DNA of 64,000 nt from Sinonovacula constricta (GCA_007844125.1 CM017563.1:434001-498000); one strand, 5' to 3'; positions 11,529 through 25,333 are shown, counted from the stretch's first letter. Numbers and translations: made by a program. Notes: generated by a model not told the origin, from the sequence alone.

Positions 11529-11670
11529 CTATTTTTAATATTAATATGCTGATTGTATTGAGAATTTTAACAAACTAAATTTGCTGCTGAATTTACATTC
11601 CTATTAACAAGCATACTGTTTGTTAGTTTAATGGCGTGCTCATAACTTCAAGATAAGCTAAACACTTAGT

Positions 11671-11676
11671 AATAAA
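11671..11676 (+). terminator. Candidate polyadenylation signal of the DUF885 gene
   Basis: An AATAAA hexamer about 145 bp after the stop codon in AT-rich 3' sequence. Position and sequence fit, but no cleavage site can be verified. Confidence 0.45.
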
Positions 11677-12001
11677 ACATTTGTGCGAAGAAGTTACAAT
11701 CATTTTAGATCAACTATTGTAGCATAAACACTCGCAAGACGTGTTTCAATTTATCTGAGACGACAACACTTGGCGAAACAATATTATCAAAGTTCCTTCA
11801 GCCAGTTCATTTGCCAATTAAAAAGAAAGCAAAATAGCTCAGCGCGTTGAGTGTAGCCATAAAACCACAAATCATGAAGTGATTTGTGACTGTTGTTGAT
11901 ATTGAAGTCCATGTTGCGAATATTCTTATTGCTCAGACCAACATTGATTTGTATAACGTTACATTTATTTGACATATAAACCGACAGATACTACCTTCAA
12001 A

Positions 12002-12204
12002 ACACACACACACACACACGCGCACACACACAAACACACATACACACACACAAACACACACACACGCACACACGCACACACACACACAAACACACACGCA
12101 CAAACACACGCACAAACACACACGCACGCACACACACACACAAACACACACACAAACACACGCACAAACACACACACACGCACACACACGCACACACACG
12201 CAAA
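12002..12204. repeat. (CA)n microsatellite, interrupted
   Basis: About 200 bp of CA with aaca and acgc interruptions. It produces spurious ORFs in several frames (MCVCV/THTHT proteins). Confidence 0.95.
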
Positions 12205-12209
12205 CTAAA

Positions 12210-15190
12210 AATTTGTCTAAGCAATTTATTTCAACTTCTAAAGTTTTCTGTCTTTCTGTCATAATAAGAGCTCTGCTTAATGCTTTACTGAGTATAAATG
12301 TTACGAGTTTTGCTTAACAAGAAACTTTGTAACGGTAACCACCAAGGTTTATTAGGCTTATATATAAAGTTCTCTGTTTTTCTTAAACGTTTCAAGAAAC
12401 ACGTTTATCAAAATTTGCCAAATGTAGACTGAAGCGATCTAATTGTCGCTATTTTGTAAAAGTGGTGAGTGTCGAGAATAACTATTGTTCAAAATTGCCT
12501 ATTTTTCCATTTTTCTTTTGTCTTTGCTCAAGAAATGCAACATTAACGATATCGGCAGTTGTCTATCTTTACGTATGAATCTCGATTTAAATTGTTATCG
12601 ATAATGTGCATTTTGGACCTTAACTTGTCATTGTATCCATATTCACGGTTCCAAATTCGTTAAATACCTTAGTGCTGCTTCGATCAGCATCTGCCTTGAG
12701 ATAAAACTGCAAGGTCAGTATTTCAAAAAGCCAATTCTGATCGACTTTCTTTTTATTCGGTGCCTATTTGTTTACGTTTGCTCACTTTGGTATCCTAGTT
12801 TGTGTCTAAAAAAATATCGTCAACTTTTAACTTGAGTACCAGTACCCAGATGTGGTGATTATTTAATCCTGGTTGCAGTTAATTTTGGAACTGCTACTGT
12901 TTACCTTAGGCAAGACGTTGTTCTATTATTTTCTGTTCATGCTTACAAGGTAGCGGGATTCGAATTTAAAGTTTACATAACATGAAACATGGCGCTAATC
13001 TTTGCCTAAGGTAGGTAGCATTGGTAGAATTTCTTTGACTGACTTTGTCTGATATATTCTTTTTCAGTGGCAAAATGGAATATTCTTCCCCAAAGTATAC
13101 TTATCATTTAGTGTACACGTAAGTTCAAAGAAGCAACAAAACATTTAAAGTATTTTTCTCAATTATTATATTTGTCACTAATATAAAGGTCTTTTTACCA
13201 GGATTTGTACTTGTGTCAGCAAGTCATGTGATATTTTCTACATTCACTGTTACGATAATTACTGTTGTGACCTTTCAACATGCGATTTGACAATACTTTG
13301 AAGATGGTATGTATTAGATCAGTTCACTGTTTTTAAATGTATTCAATAAAGCATTGTGCTCTATCAATTAATTTAAGTTAAACTACATGTTTGCATCTGA
13401 GGCATCTCTACACACTAATACATGTCCCTATGTGTTATGTAGTCAATTATAGGGGCCGCAATGAAAATAACAGAGCATTTCCCCTAATGCCGGGGCATTA
13501 TTCAAAGTCAATGGTCGGACTCAAATTTTTCCTTTAAAATTTTATGTAAAAAAAACCCTATTATTAATCGTTTGCATCAATCAATGTTTCAGCATTATTC
13601 GAAGTAATTTTGTCCCCAAACTACAGTTTTAAGGTAAGAGGGGCGTAATTAGCCAATGCTGTATGAAACGGCGATGTTTGGCGACATCGAGTTCGTAAAT
13701 GCCCTCGGCAGTATCCGACACGTTCTCCGGAACTAATCGGATTTGATAGTAGCAAACATTTTTAATCACTATTTTTTATGTATCTAGCAAATATTGATAA
13801 TAGTTTTTTCAAACAAGTAATAATTGCAACAAAAAATATCGTATATAATCCAATAAAAAAATATTTACCAAAAAATTGGGATCCCAAAGCGTGACGTTAT
13901 ATTTTCGGAAAATACCAAAATGGCGGACAGAGACAGCCGAGGTCGATATGTGAAACAGAAAACAAACATATTCCTAAATATTGTTTATTAGAATAATAAT
14001 ATTTAAAATGTACTCAGTAAATGAAATAACACTGACATTACATTCTAGAAACAGGTCTTTGAAGGACTAGTTATTTGACATTTGCATGACCTTGTAAACA
14101 AATGCTTCATAAAAATTGGGTAAAACTGCAATAAAACATTTAAAAATACAAATTTAAGTTCTATTGTAAACAGATACACATTCAGAAGTCAGTTTTAATC
14201 AGATCTGTAAAAGATATTTGTGAAACATAAAGGTATTGTGCAAAATTGTGACAGAAAATATTTTCACAGGTTTTTTGTTGTTGTTGTTTTGTTAAGAAAC
14301 ACATGAAATATGACAATTTAAAAGCTTATATTACAAAAACTAAAAGGTGAAAGTCTGTAATTATTTGTTATGTGATTGGTATATGTATATAGGAAATTTT
14401 GATATGCACTTATTATATATACTGGTATAATAAAAATATTTAGAAACTCTGAAAGTTTGTGTATATTTCTGTGTCAAGGACATTTTCCGAGGGGGTATAG
14501 ATCACTTTTTCAGTGTAAAATCATCAAATATGTGTACTTGAACAATATAAATGAGTTCTTTTTAATGTTTAGGGTTATGCTTATAAAGCTACACCACTGA
14601 TGCTAAAATATATTATAGTTTTGAACCCCCAAATTAGACTTTTTAGCAATAACCACTTGTAAAAAATGGTCCTGGGACAAGGCGAGGGGGTCACCCTATT
14701 CAAATGTGATTTTTTCCAAAACATAAGGGTGAAATTATTTCATATTTCATTTTTATATCTGATATATGATATTTATCACTATGGACATGCTTAGTTTAGG
14801 ATTCTTAATAGCGTCTTTTACCTTAAAGGTGCCTTCACATATGCACCGGTCGACCAGTGTGCATTGTCATTAGTCAAACTGCGAAGGGAGGTTACTCCAG
14901 TAACATCGAAGTTTGGCTTCGTTTAATGGTTGGTTAAAGTTGTTAATGGCATATGTGTTGATTAGGTTGACAATTAGTTACGATGTATAATCTGAGTGAC
15001 AATCCAATTTAAGATGGAATTGAGACAAGTGGCTTGTCTCACAGCTGTATTGCAACCTGTCAGGGTGGGTAGATACGTTTATGTGTGATTTTACGGACTT
15101 TTGTAAAAATAGTCCGGCCTCTCTCGTATTCCTACCCTTCATTACTTAAATTAATTTATTAAGTTATAAGGTAAGTAAATATGAAAAGTC
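12210..15190. other. No supported gene; AT-rich intergenic sequence
   Basis: I find no convincing exon. Two items are visible. A perfect 16-bp palindrome, taatgccggggcatta, lies near 13496-13511. A short frame at about 13920 begins MADRDSRGRYVKQ in a good start context, but it has no recognisable partner exon. Confidence 0.4.
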
Positions 15191-15194
15191 ATCT

Positions 15195-15400
15195 AAGCAT
15201 TGCACAATATACCAGCATTTGAAAAGGCACAGGAGAAAGATATTCAAATGCAAGCCGAATGTAAAAGTAAGAATATATCTATAATGAGTCATTCAACTAA
15301 AAGGGCAAACCCAACATTTGACGCATTAGAACGGTCAGTCGGCAAAAGGGAACGACTGGGATGCTTAAACCGTTTTCACTGAGCTCTAACCTCGCAATTC
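15195..15400 (+). repeat. Retroelement-tail-like repeat fragment
   Basis: Aligns with the minus strand of 4215-4410 ('gaaaaggcacagga', 'agaacggtcagtcggcaaaa'). Its end, 'tgggatgcttaaaccg', matches the tail of the 42.7-kb element. A diverged fragment. Confidence 0.5.
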
Positions 15401-15500
15401 CTGTTGTTGTTTTTTTTCAAATGCAAGCAATGAAAAGAAAACCGACCAATTTGAATAAAAAATTTCCGAGCGCAAACGTTTTCTGAGATATATAGGAGGC

Positions 15501-15501
<1 letters not shown>

Positions 15502-15573
<72 letters not shown>
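15502..15573. repeat. (AT)n microsatellite
   Basis: About 70 bp of uninterrupted TA. Confidence 0.95.
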
Positions 15574-15579
<6 letters not shown>

Positions 15580-16523
15580 GAGTGTTTGGAAAGAAATACA
15601 TTTCATGAAAAAACGTTAACAAAATGACGCATATTAAAATTAAAATTCGTTCTTTAATGTCACCGTACCAACTTGAATATATAACAGACCAATAAGCTAT
15701 TTAAAATTAACAAAAGCAACAACGCAAATATTAATCAAATTGGTGTATGGTGTCTATTTGTACAATCATCAAAACAGACCAAAATCAAATGTCAATGAAG
15801 TAAGTTTAAAGACCTAAGATGATTTAATACAAGTTGTTTTTATTGCACTATTATGACACAGCAAGGCAAACATGTACGCTATCTTAGTTAAAAGTCTTTT
15901 TAACAGACCTTACAACATGGACATAAACCCAAAACAACTTAGGCTGTTGAATGTATCAGAATGGCAAAGAAATGAAAGCAAAAATATGGGTTTTTCATTA
16001 AAACCCTTTTCGCCGCGGATGTGTATTTCTTACGACATTACATAAAACAAAAATTCCTTTGGTTATGACTTGCAGAAAGTCCCAACTTGTTGTAAACAGG
16101 TTTGAGGGACACGGTCGCAGGAAGTTTACAAGTGTGTGTCCATGCAAGTGCCAGCTGTGTGGTACAAGTTTGAGGGGCGGTGAAAATGTTCAGAATCGAA
16201 ATAAAAATTGTGGCGGTTTTAATTGTTCTTATTATTCTTAAAATATTCTCTGTGCCTCTATTTTACAATTTTGAGAGATGTGTTAAAAAGCGTATGCAGT
16301 TAAACTCACTAAGTTTGATTTAAGCAATGTGTGGAACGTCTAAAGTTTCGAAAAGTTTTGTTTTAAGCAAACGGTTATACAGGATATTTGAAACAGAAGA
16401 GCAGGAACTTTTGTATGGACCCTTTCCATGTCCCGTACATATATCCAGCCGCCATCGAGGAATAACTTTTTTTCTCTCTGCCGTAAGGCCTGATTGTTTA
16501 AGGAATACCAGACGGCTGAAAGA

Positions 16524-18937
16524 ATGCGTGCCTTCCTGATTTTTCTCCTCATCATTCACGTGAGTTTTGGGCGGGAACCGGCTTGCTCCAAATTTGCGTA
16601 CGAGGAATCAATTCTTGAAAAAAATCTTTCGGACAGAGTTCAACTTTGGGAATCTTCAAAATGAATTCAGCAAACTGTCGAAAGATCTACATATGACCAT
16701 GGAGAATGTTATGGGGCTGATTGAGGAGATCAAAACGGAAAGAAGAAACATGCTTGAAGAGTTCCACCAGTTGGATACGACTACTGCTGAAAAGCTTGAA
16801 GAACATCTGGTCAGAAGCAACCACGTATTGCAACAAAAAGAGCAGCAGATCGAAAGGATGTCCAGCGATCTGAGAGACATATGTGCCAATTTACAAATTT
16901 TATTTTTATAGTTTTGATATGTGTAATTTCTTTTTTTTTGCTTCCTATTGTTTTATTAATTTTATTTAAAATCGAAACTTATGCAACGGGTCTGTTTGCT
17001 CGATGACTATTTGAAATGATCTGCAACCATTGCCATTACAGTCTTTATTGTACTATCTCATACAAAAATGATTCAAATTTAGCCACCCCTTGTTTATATA
17101 CTTAAACGGAAACTCCGTCGTTGTTTCCATATTTAATATACTAAAACGTAAACTCCATCGTTTTTTTTTTCCATATAAACTTATTTATTTACTATGCTTA
17201 AATTTATATTAGTATAATGTAAAGCGCTCACACACATTCTGTATAATCGTAAAATGTATTTAATTTGATAACGTTTAAGCGCATGATAATATGTTTTTAG
17301 GGTTGTCCTTTGTTGATGTGCTTTATATATTTATCTTTTGTTATTTCATCATGTAACACTTAACCGTAAATATGCATACAAGTAAAAAAGAAGAAGAAAA
17401 ACAAGCATATAAAGTCTCAGACAACAATTAATCCACAAGCTTTGTGTTTCAGTGCAGAGATTGTACCACTGTGTGTTTTCCCTCGTGACGTTAGTACAGC
17501 AGTCAACTATTTTATTTAGCACGCTCAATATGCCTCCTTTATTCTAAGTGAAATGGAATCGATGATAATGTTAACACTATCAAATTGGGGTTATACTATT
17601 ATACAAATATAGACTCGTGTGTTGGTGTCTGTTCTTTTAAGTTTGCCAATATATATTTTTGCGGACCTGGCTATTGCGATATTGACAGATGGCGCAGTCC
17701 GAGGTTAATATAACAATATTCAAGCCTGTTAAACTATGTAGTGACAGAAACAAGTATTTATTTATTATATCATATAACATACGATTTTTTTTAAAGTGAC
17801 AATAACAATGACTTTTTTGGCGGCTGTTCATTAATATATCCACAGCTTGTCGCCTCTTAAATGACGCCATATAATATACAGGCGTTAAACATTAATTGTG
17901 TAAGTAATATTTATAAAAAATATTAACATAAAATGGATAAAATCAGCAAAACGTCCTACCTACAATAATTAACGTTTTGTTGAGATACTTTTTAAAAAAG
18001 AAAAAAATATGCGAATGTAGAAAATTGCTTAATTCTAAATTTCTTAACGTGACGTCATTTTTGTGCATTACGCGTTATAAACGTGGTCTTGTATCATTTG
18101 ATTTTGATACACATTACAAGCGATAGACCAACAGAAACGCTTGAATTTCATAGGGTTAAAATTTTATTTCTCTGTAATCTTCGCCATAAGCAATGGATAC
18201 ATTACATAAATATCAACACGTTCTGTGACATTCGGATGTACCTGCACGTTTAAATGTCTCCATTTCAGCAATTTGTCATCCGAACCTTTATGTGTTGTAC
18301 AAGAGTTATACACTTTGTTCAGAGAAACATTGATGATTCTGCAGATAAGTTGAGCCGTTGTTTTATAGTTTATGATATATACGTTGTTATTTTTCTTAAT
18401 TCTTTTTTTTTGCTTGAATCACTTACCAAGTGATATGTTTTAACACCGTAAATTTGACAATGTAAACAGTATAACGACATAGCTAGCATGTAAATAAAGT
18501 TAAATAAACATTTCATACTCGTTTTCTCAACAGAGTCGATCGCAACACCTATAGTCGGCTTCAAAGCGAGAGGTATGAAGAACACATCCCCGAAGAAAGG
18601 CGACACATGGGTCTTTCCAACGGTCCTGTTCAACATGCATAACGGAAACAATACCTCCACAGGCGTCTTCACTGCTCCTGTCAGAGGCCTGTACCTGTTC
18701 ACAACGCAGATCTGTACACAAAAGGCCTATGTTGTTTATGAGATTATTGCTGGTGGCGAGGCATTTGTACGAGGTGATGCAGGGGACAAATCATGGATTA
18801 TATGTAAGACGGCAGATGCATTTGCCTACATGGACGTTGGGCAAACAGCTTATGTTAACATTTTCCTTACCGAAGGACAATTGCATGAAGATGCTTACAG
18901 ACAGAATTCATTTTCCGGAGCTTTAATAAAACCATAG
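16524..18937 (+). CDS. Secreted coiled-coil C1q-domain protein, first exon frame-broken
   Basis: The start at 16524 gives a signal peptide (MRAFLIFLLIIHVSFG) followed by REPACSKFAYEES. After an A7 run at about 16617-16624 the homologous frame shifts by one. It then continues as FRTEFNFGNLQNEFSKLSKD and an alpha-helical segment rich in Glu/Lys (ENVMGLIEEIKTER, EEHLVRSNHVLQQKEQQIER), a likely trimerising coiled coil, up to about 16890. The C-terminal exon 18534-18937 encodes a C1q globular domain. Signal peptide, coil and C1q is the usual bivalve C1qDC architecture, a secreted pattern-recognition lectin. One A too many in the homopolymer explains the break, so sequencing error or a true null allele are both possible. 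I could not place the donor of exon 1: the phase expected by 18534 has no good GT, so a small middle exon may exist. Confidence 0.75.
18534..18937 (+). CDS. C1q globular domain exon
   Basis: Acceptor ttttctcaacag; stop TAG at 18935-18937; 2 nt plus 133 codons. The domain reads TPIVGFKARGMK, then DTWVFPTVLFNMHNG, NTSTGVFTAPVRGLYLFTTQ, DVGQTAYVNIFL and finally NSFSGALIKP. This matches the C1q pattern (FKAR, VLFN, GVFTAP-G-Y-F, FSG-LI) and its length of about 130 residues. The ATG at 18575 is internal. Extracellular ligand binding is inferred from the family. Confidence 0.92.
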
Positions 18938-19040
18938 CCGTAATTGTAATAACAATATATACTATTTTATTGTTATATTTAACGACCAAACGTTTAGTCG
19001 AACTAAAACGAAATTGACTAACGATACTATTTAATGTAAC

Positions 19041-19062
19041 AATAAAATATTCAGCAAATAAA
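19041..19062 (+). terminator. Candidate polyadenylation signals of the C1q gene
   Basis: Two AATAAA hexamers (19041 and about 19057) roughly 105-120 bp after the C1q stop codon. Confidence 0.5.
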
Positions 19063-19815
19063 AGCGGACTAGGACTCTATTTTTCTCGCTTTTTTCTGAA
19101 ACATTCAATGTTTATTTTAAATATAAAGTTTATACATGTTTATATATAAACTAAAATTATATTTGTTAAAAGCAGTTAAATGGTGTCATTTTACGTACAT
19201 ACAATTGCAAAGCTTCCGAGGTGCCTGGTTTAAAGATGTTTAATTACATTTGCATGCTATCAACCTATTTATAATAAAACTTTTACAGCAAAAGTTTCAT
19301 AAATTAATTATTTACCAGTTAACTTGTATTAGCTTTTCAAAGCATCCAATATATGCAATTTATGAACTTACTTCTTACATTAATTAACTAACAAACAAGG
19401 TTTCTTGTTATTAGCCTTTCAAACACTTAACCAAACAGATAGTTAGGATAACTAAAATAATAAATTAATAAAACTTTATTAATCTTATTTACATCAGACA
19501 TGATGCTTCTTACACCCCTTAAGTATCAATCTTAAAGGCAAAAGAAAACGGCCTCAAGGAATCAACATACATGTAGTCAATCTTGTCTTGTTTGTTTATT
19601 CATAAAATGACAGGTAACAAAGGTAGGTTATGTTTATTTACACAGTTGGACAAATCACTAAGCAGATGCCAAGAAATACTCACATCTTGACCATAGAATA
19701 CAAGGCCCTGCTTGCATACATATTTCTCTGTTGAGATTTTGCTCAACCTCAAATTCTGACTCCTAGAAAACTTATTGCATGGACACAATGTGACAAATCT
19801 CACTTGTATACACAT

Positions 19816-22800
19816 TGAACGTGGCAATGTTAAGACATGCCATATTACACATACATATGACAATGTTAAGACATGTCATATTACACATAAATGTGGCAAT
19901 GTTAAGACATGTCATATTACACATAAATGTGGCAATGTTAAGACATGCCATATTACACATAAATAGGGTTATGTTAAGACATGCCAAATTACACATAAAC
20001 GTGACAATGTTAAGACATGCTATTTTACACATAAATGTGGCAATGTTAAGACATGCCATATTACACATAAACGTGGCAATGTTAAGACATGCCATATTAC
20101 ACATAAACGTGACAATGTTAAGACATGCCATTTTACACATAAATGTGGCACTGTTAAGACATGTCATATAACACATAAACGTGGCAATGTTAAGACATGC
20201 CATATTACACATAAATAGGGCTATGTAAAGATATGCCATATTACACATAAATAGGGCTATGTTAAGACATGCCATATTACACATAAATAGGGCTATGTTA
20301 AGATATGCCATATTACACATAAATAGGGCTATGTTAAGACATGCCATATTAGACATAAATGTGGCAATGTTAAGACATGCCATATTACACATAAATAGGG
20401 CTATGTTAAGACATGCCATAGTACACATAAATGTTGCAATGTTAAGACATGCCATATTACACATAAATGTGGCAATGTTAAGACATGCCATATTACACAT
20501 AAATGTGGCTATGTTTAGACATGCCATATTACACATAAATGTGGCAATGTTAAGACATGCCATTTACACATAAATGTGGCAATGTTAAGACATGCCATAT
20601 TACACATAAATGTGGCAATGTTAAGACATGCCATATTACACATAAATGTGGCAATGTTAAGACATGCCATATTACACATAAATGTGGCAATGTTAAGACA
20701 TGCCATATTACACATAAATGTGGCAATGTTAAGATACATATGCCATATTACACATAAATAGGGCAATGTTAAGACATGCCATATTACACATAAATGTGGC
20801 AATGTTAAGACATGCCATATTACACATAAAAAGGGCTATGTTAAGACATGCCATATTACACATAAATATGGCTATGTTAAGACAAGCCATTTTACACATA
20901 AATTTGGCAATAAGAAGACATGCTATATTACACATAAATGTGGCAATGTTAATACATGTCATATTACACATAAATGTGGCAATGTTAAGACATGTCATAT
21001 TACACATAAATGTGGCAATGTTAAGACATGTCATTGTACACATAAATGTGGCAATGTTAAGACATGTCATTGTACACATAAATGTGGCAATGTTAAGACA
21101 TGCCATATTACACATAAATGTTGCAATGTTAAGACATGCCACATTACACATAAATAGGGCAATGTTAAGACATGCCATATTACACATAAATATGACAATG
21201 TTAAGACATGCCATATTACACATAAATGTGGCAATGTTAAGACATGTCATATTACACATAAATGTGGCAATGTTAAGACATGCCATATTACACATAAATA
21301 TGGTTATGTTAAGACATGCCAAATTACACATAAACGTGACAATGTTAAGACATGTTATTTTACACATAAATGTGGCAATGTTAAGACATGCCATATTACA
21401 CATAAACGTGACAATGTTAAGACATGCCATTTTACACATAAATGTGGCAATGTTAAGACATGTCATATAACACATAAACGTGGCAATGTTAAGACATGTC
21501 ATATTACACATAAATGTGGCAATGTTAAGACATGTCATATAACACATAAACGTGGCAATGTTAAGACATACCATTTTACACATAAATGTGGCAATGTTAA
21601 GACATGTCATATAACACATAAACGTGACAATGTTAAGACATGTTATTTTACACATAAACGTGGCAATGTTAAGACATGTCATATAACACATAAACGTGAC
21701 AATGTTAAGACATGTTATTTTACACATAAATGTGGCAATGTTAAGACATGTCATATAATACATAAATGTGGCAATGTTAAGACATGTTTTTTTACACATA
21801 AACGTGGCACTGTTAAGGCATGTCATATAACACATAAACGTGACAATGTTAAGACATGCCATTTTACACATAAATGTGGCAATGTTAAGACATGTTATAT
21901 AACACATAAACGTGACAATGTTAAGACATGTTATTTTACACATAAATGTGGCAATGTTAAGACATGTCATATAACACATAAACGTGGCAATGTTAAGACA
22001 TGTTATTTTACACATAAACGTGGCAATGTTAAGACATGTCATATAACACATAAACGTGACAATGTTAAGACATGTTATTTTACACATAAATGTGGCAATG
22101 TTAAGACATGTCATATAACACATAAACGTGGCAATGTTAAGACATGTCATATAACACATAAATGTGGCAATGTTAAGACATGTCATATAACACATAAACG
22201 TGGCAATGTTAAGACATGTCATATAACACATAAACGTGACAATGTTAAGACATGCCATTTTACACATAAACGTGGCAATGTTAAGACATGCCATATTACA
22301 CATAAATAGGGCTATGTTAAGACATGCCATATTACACATAAATAGGGCTATGTTAAGATATGCCATATTACACATAAATGTGGCAATGTTAAGACATGCC
22401 ATATTACACATAAATAGGGCTATGTTAAGACATGCCATTTTACACATAAATGTGGCAATGTTAAGACATGTCATATAACACATAAACGTGACAATGTTAA
22501 GACATGTTATTTTACACATAAACGTGGCAATGTTAAGACATGTCATATAACACATAAACGTGACAATGTTAAGACATGTTATTTTACACATAAATGTGGC
22601 AATGTTAAGACATGTCATATAATACATAAATGTGGCAATGTTAAGACATGTTTTTTTACACATAAACGTGGCACTGTTAAGACATGTCATATAACCCATA
22701 AACGTGACAATGTTAAGACATGCCATTTTACACATAAATGTGGCAATGTTAAGACATGTTATATAACACATAAACGTGACAATGTTAAGACATGTTATTT

Positions 22801-25333
22801 TACACATAAATGTGGCAATGTTAAGACATGTCATATAACACATAAACGTGGCAATGTTAAGACATGTTATTTTACACATAAACGTGGCAATGTTAAGACA
22901 TGTCATATAACACATAAACGTGACAATGTTAAGACATGTTATTTTACACATAAATGTGGCAATGTTAAGACATGTCATATAACACATAAACGTGGCAATG
23001 TTAAGACATGTCATATAACACATAAACGTGACAATGTTAAGACATGCCATTTTACACATAAACATGGCAATGTTAAGACATGTCATATTACACATAAATA
23101 GGGCTATGTAAAGACATGCCATATTACACATAAATAGGGCTATGTTAAGACATGCCATATTACACATAAATAGGGCTATGTTAAGACATGCCATATTACA
23201 CATAAATGTGGCAATGTTAAGACATGCCATATTACACATAAATAGGGCTATGTTAAGACATGCCATATTACACATAAATGTGGCAATGTTAAGACATGCC
23301 ATATTACACATAAATAGGGCTATGTTAAGACATGCCATATTACACATAAATGTGGCAATGTTAAGACATGCCATATTACACATAAATGTGGCTATGTTAA
23401 GACATGCCATATTACACATAAATAGGGCTATGTTAAGACATGCCATTTAACACATAAATTTGGCAATGTTAAGACATGCCATATTACACATAAATGTGGC
23501 AATGTTAAGACATGCCATTTACACATAAATGTGGCAATGTTAAGACATGCCATATTACACATAAATAGGGCTATGTTAAGACATGCCATTTTACACATAA
23601 ATGTGGCAATGTTAAGACATGCCATATTACACATAAATGTGGCAATGTTAAGACATGCCATATTACACATAAATGTGGCAATGTTAAGACATGCCATATT
23701 ACACATAAATGTGGCTATGTTAAGACATGCCATTTACACATATTTGTGGCTATGTTAAGACATGCCATATTAAACATAAATGTGGCAATGTTAAGACATG
23801 CCATATTACACATAAATAGGGCTATGTTAAGACATGCCATATTACACATAAATGTGGCTATGTTAAGACATGCCATATTACACATAAATGTGGCTATGTT
23901 AAGACATGCCATTTACACATAATTGTGGCTATGTTAAGACATGCCATATTACACATAAATGTGGCTATGTTAAGACATGCCATATTACACATAAATGTGG
24001 CAATGTTAAGACATGCCATATTACACATAAATGTGGCAATGTTAAGACATGTCATATTACACATAAACGTGGCAATGTTAAGACATGCCATATTACACAT
24101 AAATAGGGCTATGTTAAGACATGCCATATTACACATAAATGTGGCAATGTTAAAACATGCCATATTACACATAAATGTGGCAATGTTAAGACATGCCATA
24201 TTACACATAAATGTGGCAATGTTAAGACATGCCATATTACACATAAATGTGGCAATGTTAAGACATGCCATATTACACATAAATGTGGCAATGTTAAGAC
24301 ATGCCATATTACACATAAATGTGGCAATGTTAAGACATGCCATTTACACATAATTGTGGCTATGTTAAGACATGCCATATTACACATAAATGTAGCAATG
24401 TTAAGACATGCCATTTACACATAATTGTGGCTATGTTAAGACATGCCATATTACACATAAATGTGGCTATGTTAAGACATGCCATATTACACATAAATGT
24501 GGCTATGTTAAGACATGCCATATTACACATAAATGTGGCAATGTTAAGACATGCCATATTACACATAAATAGGGCTATGTTAAGACATGCCGTTTTACAC
24601 ATAAATTTGGCAATGTGAAGACATGCCATATTACACATAAATATGGCTATGTTAAGACATGCCATATTACACATAAATGTGGCAATGTTAAGACATGCCA
24701 TTTACACATAATTGTGGCTATGTTAAGACATGCCATATTACACATAAATGTGGAAATGTTAAGACATGCCATATTACACATAAATGTGGCAATGTTAAGA
24801 CATGCCATATTACACATAAATAGGGCTATGTTAAGACATGCCATTTACACATAATTGTGGCTATGTTAAGACATGCCATATTACACATAAATGTGGCAAT
24901 GTTAAGACATGCCATATTACACATAAATGTGACAATGTTAAGACATGCCATATAACACATAAATGTGGCAATGTTAAGACATGCCATATTACACATAAAT
25001 AGGGCTATGTTAAGACATGCCATATTACACATAAATGTGGCAATGTTAAGACATGCCATATTACACATAAATGTGGCAATGTTAAGACATGTCATATTAC
25101 ACATACATGTGGCAGTGTTAAGACATGTCATATTACACATACATGCGGCAATGTTAAGACATGCCATTTACACATAAATGTGGCAATGTTAAGACATGCC
25201 ATATTACACATAAATGTGACGATGTTAAGACATGGCATATTACACATAAATGTGGCAATGTTAAGACATGCCATATTACACATACATGTGGCAATGTTAA
25301 GACATGTCATTTAACACAATAATGTGGCAGTGT
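19816..25333. repeat. 36-bp satellite array, about 150 copies
   Basis: The unit is close to gttaagacatgccatattac followed by acataaatgtggcaat. Recognisable unit types are 'aatgtggcaatg', 'aatagggctatg', 'aacgtgacaatg' and 'aacgtggcaatg'. From about 20729 to 23446 every unit is exactly 36 bp, so the minus strand is open for 905 codons with a 12-residue period (MACLNIATFMCN). From about 23500 onward, scattered 35-bp units (catttacac in place of catattacac) break that frame. No start context, splice sites or conserved domain argue for a protein. Confidence 0.95.
21580..23005. repeat. 864-bp higher-order duplication inside the 36-bp array
   Basis: About 560 bp from 21580 recurs from about 22445 with an offset of 864 bp (24 units). 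Shared rare variants prove it: 'tcatataatacataaatg' followed by 'catgtttttttacac' occurs at 21751 and 22615. Only a few substitutions separate the copies. Confidence 0.8.

Noticed and set aside
10901..12262. ORFs rich in HTHTH, CVCVC or SLSLS in microsatellites (also at 42.3, 50.0, 53.4 and 57.5 kb)
   Set aside because: Pure translations of dinucleotide repeats.
13922..13990. Start of a gene reading MADRDSRGRYVKQ
   Set aside because: Only 23 codons, no donor or following exon recognised.
16059..16241. Cysteine-rich 60-codon ORF upstream of the C1q gene
   Set aside because: No signal peptide or known cysteine spacing, and composition like surrounding noncoding sequence.
1415..25333. CRISPR-like regular spacing of repeats
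   Set aside because: Units are contiguous tandem copies without unique spacers, and the setting is a eukaryotic genome.
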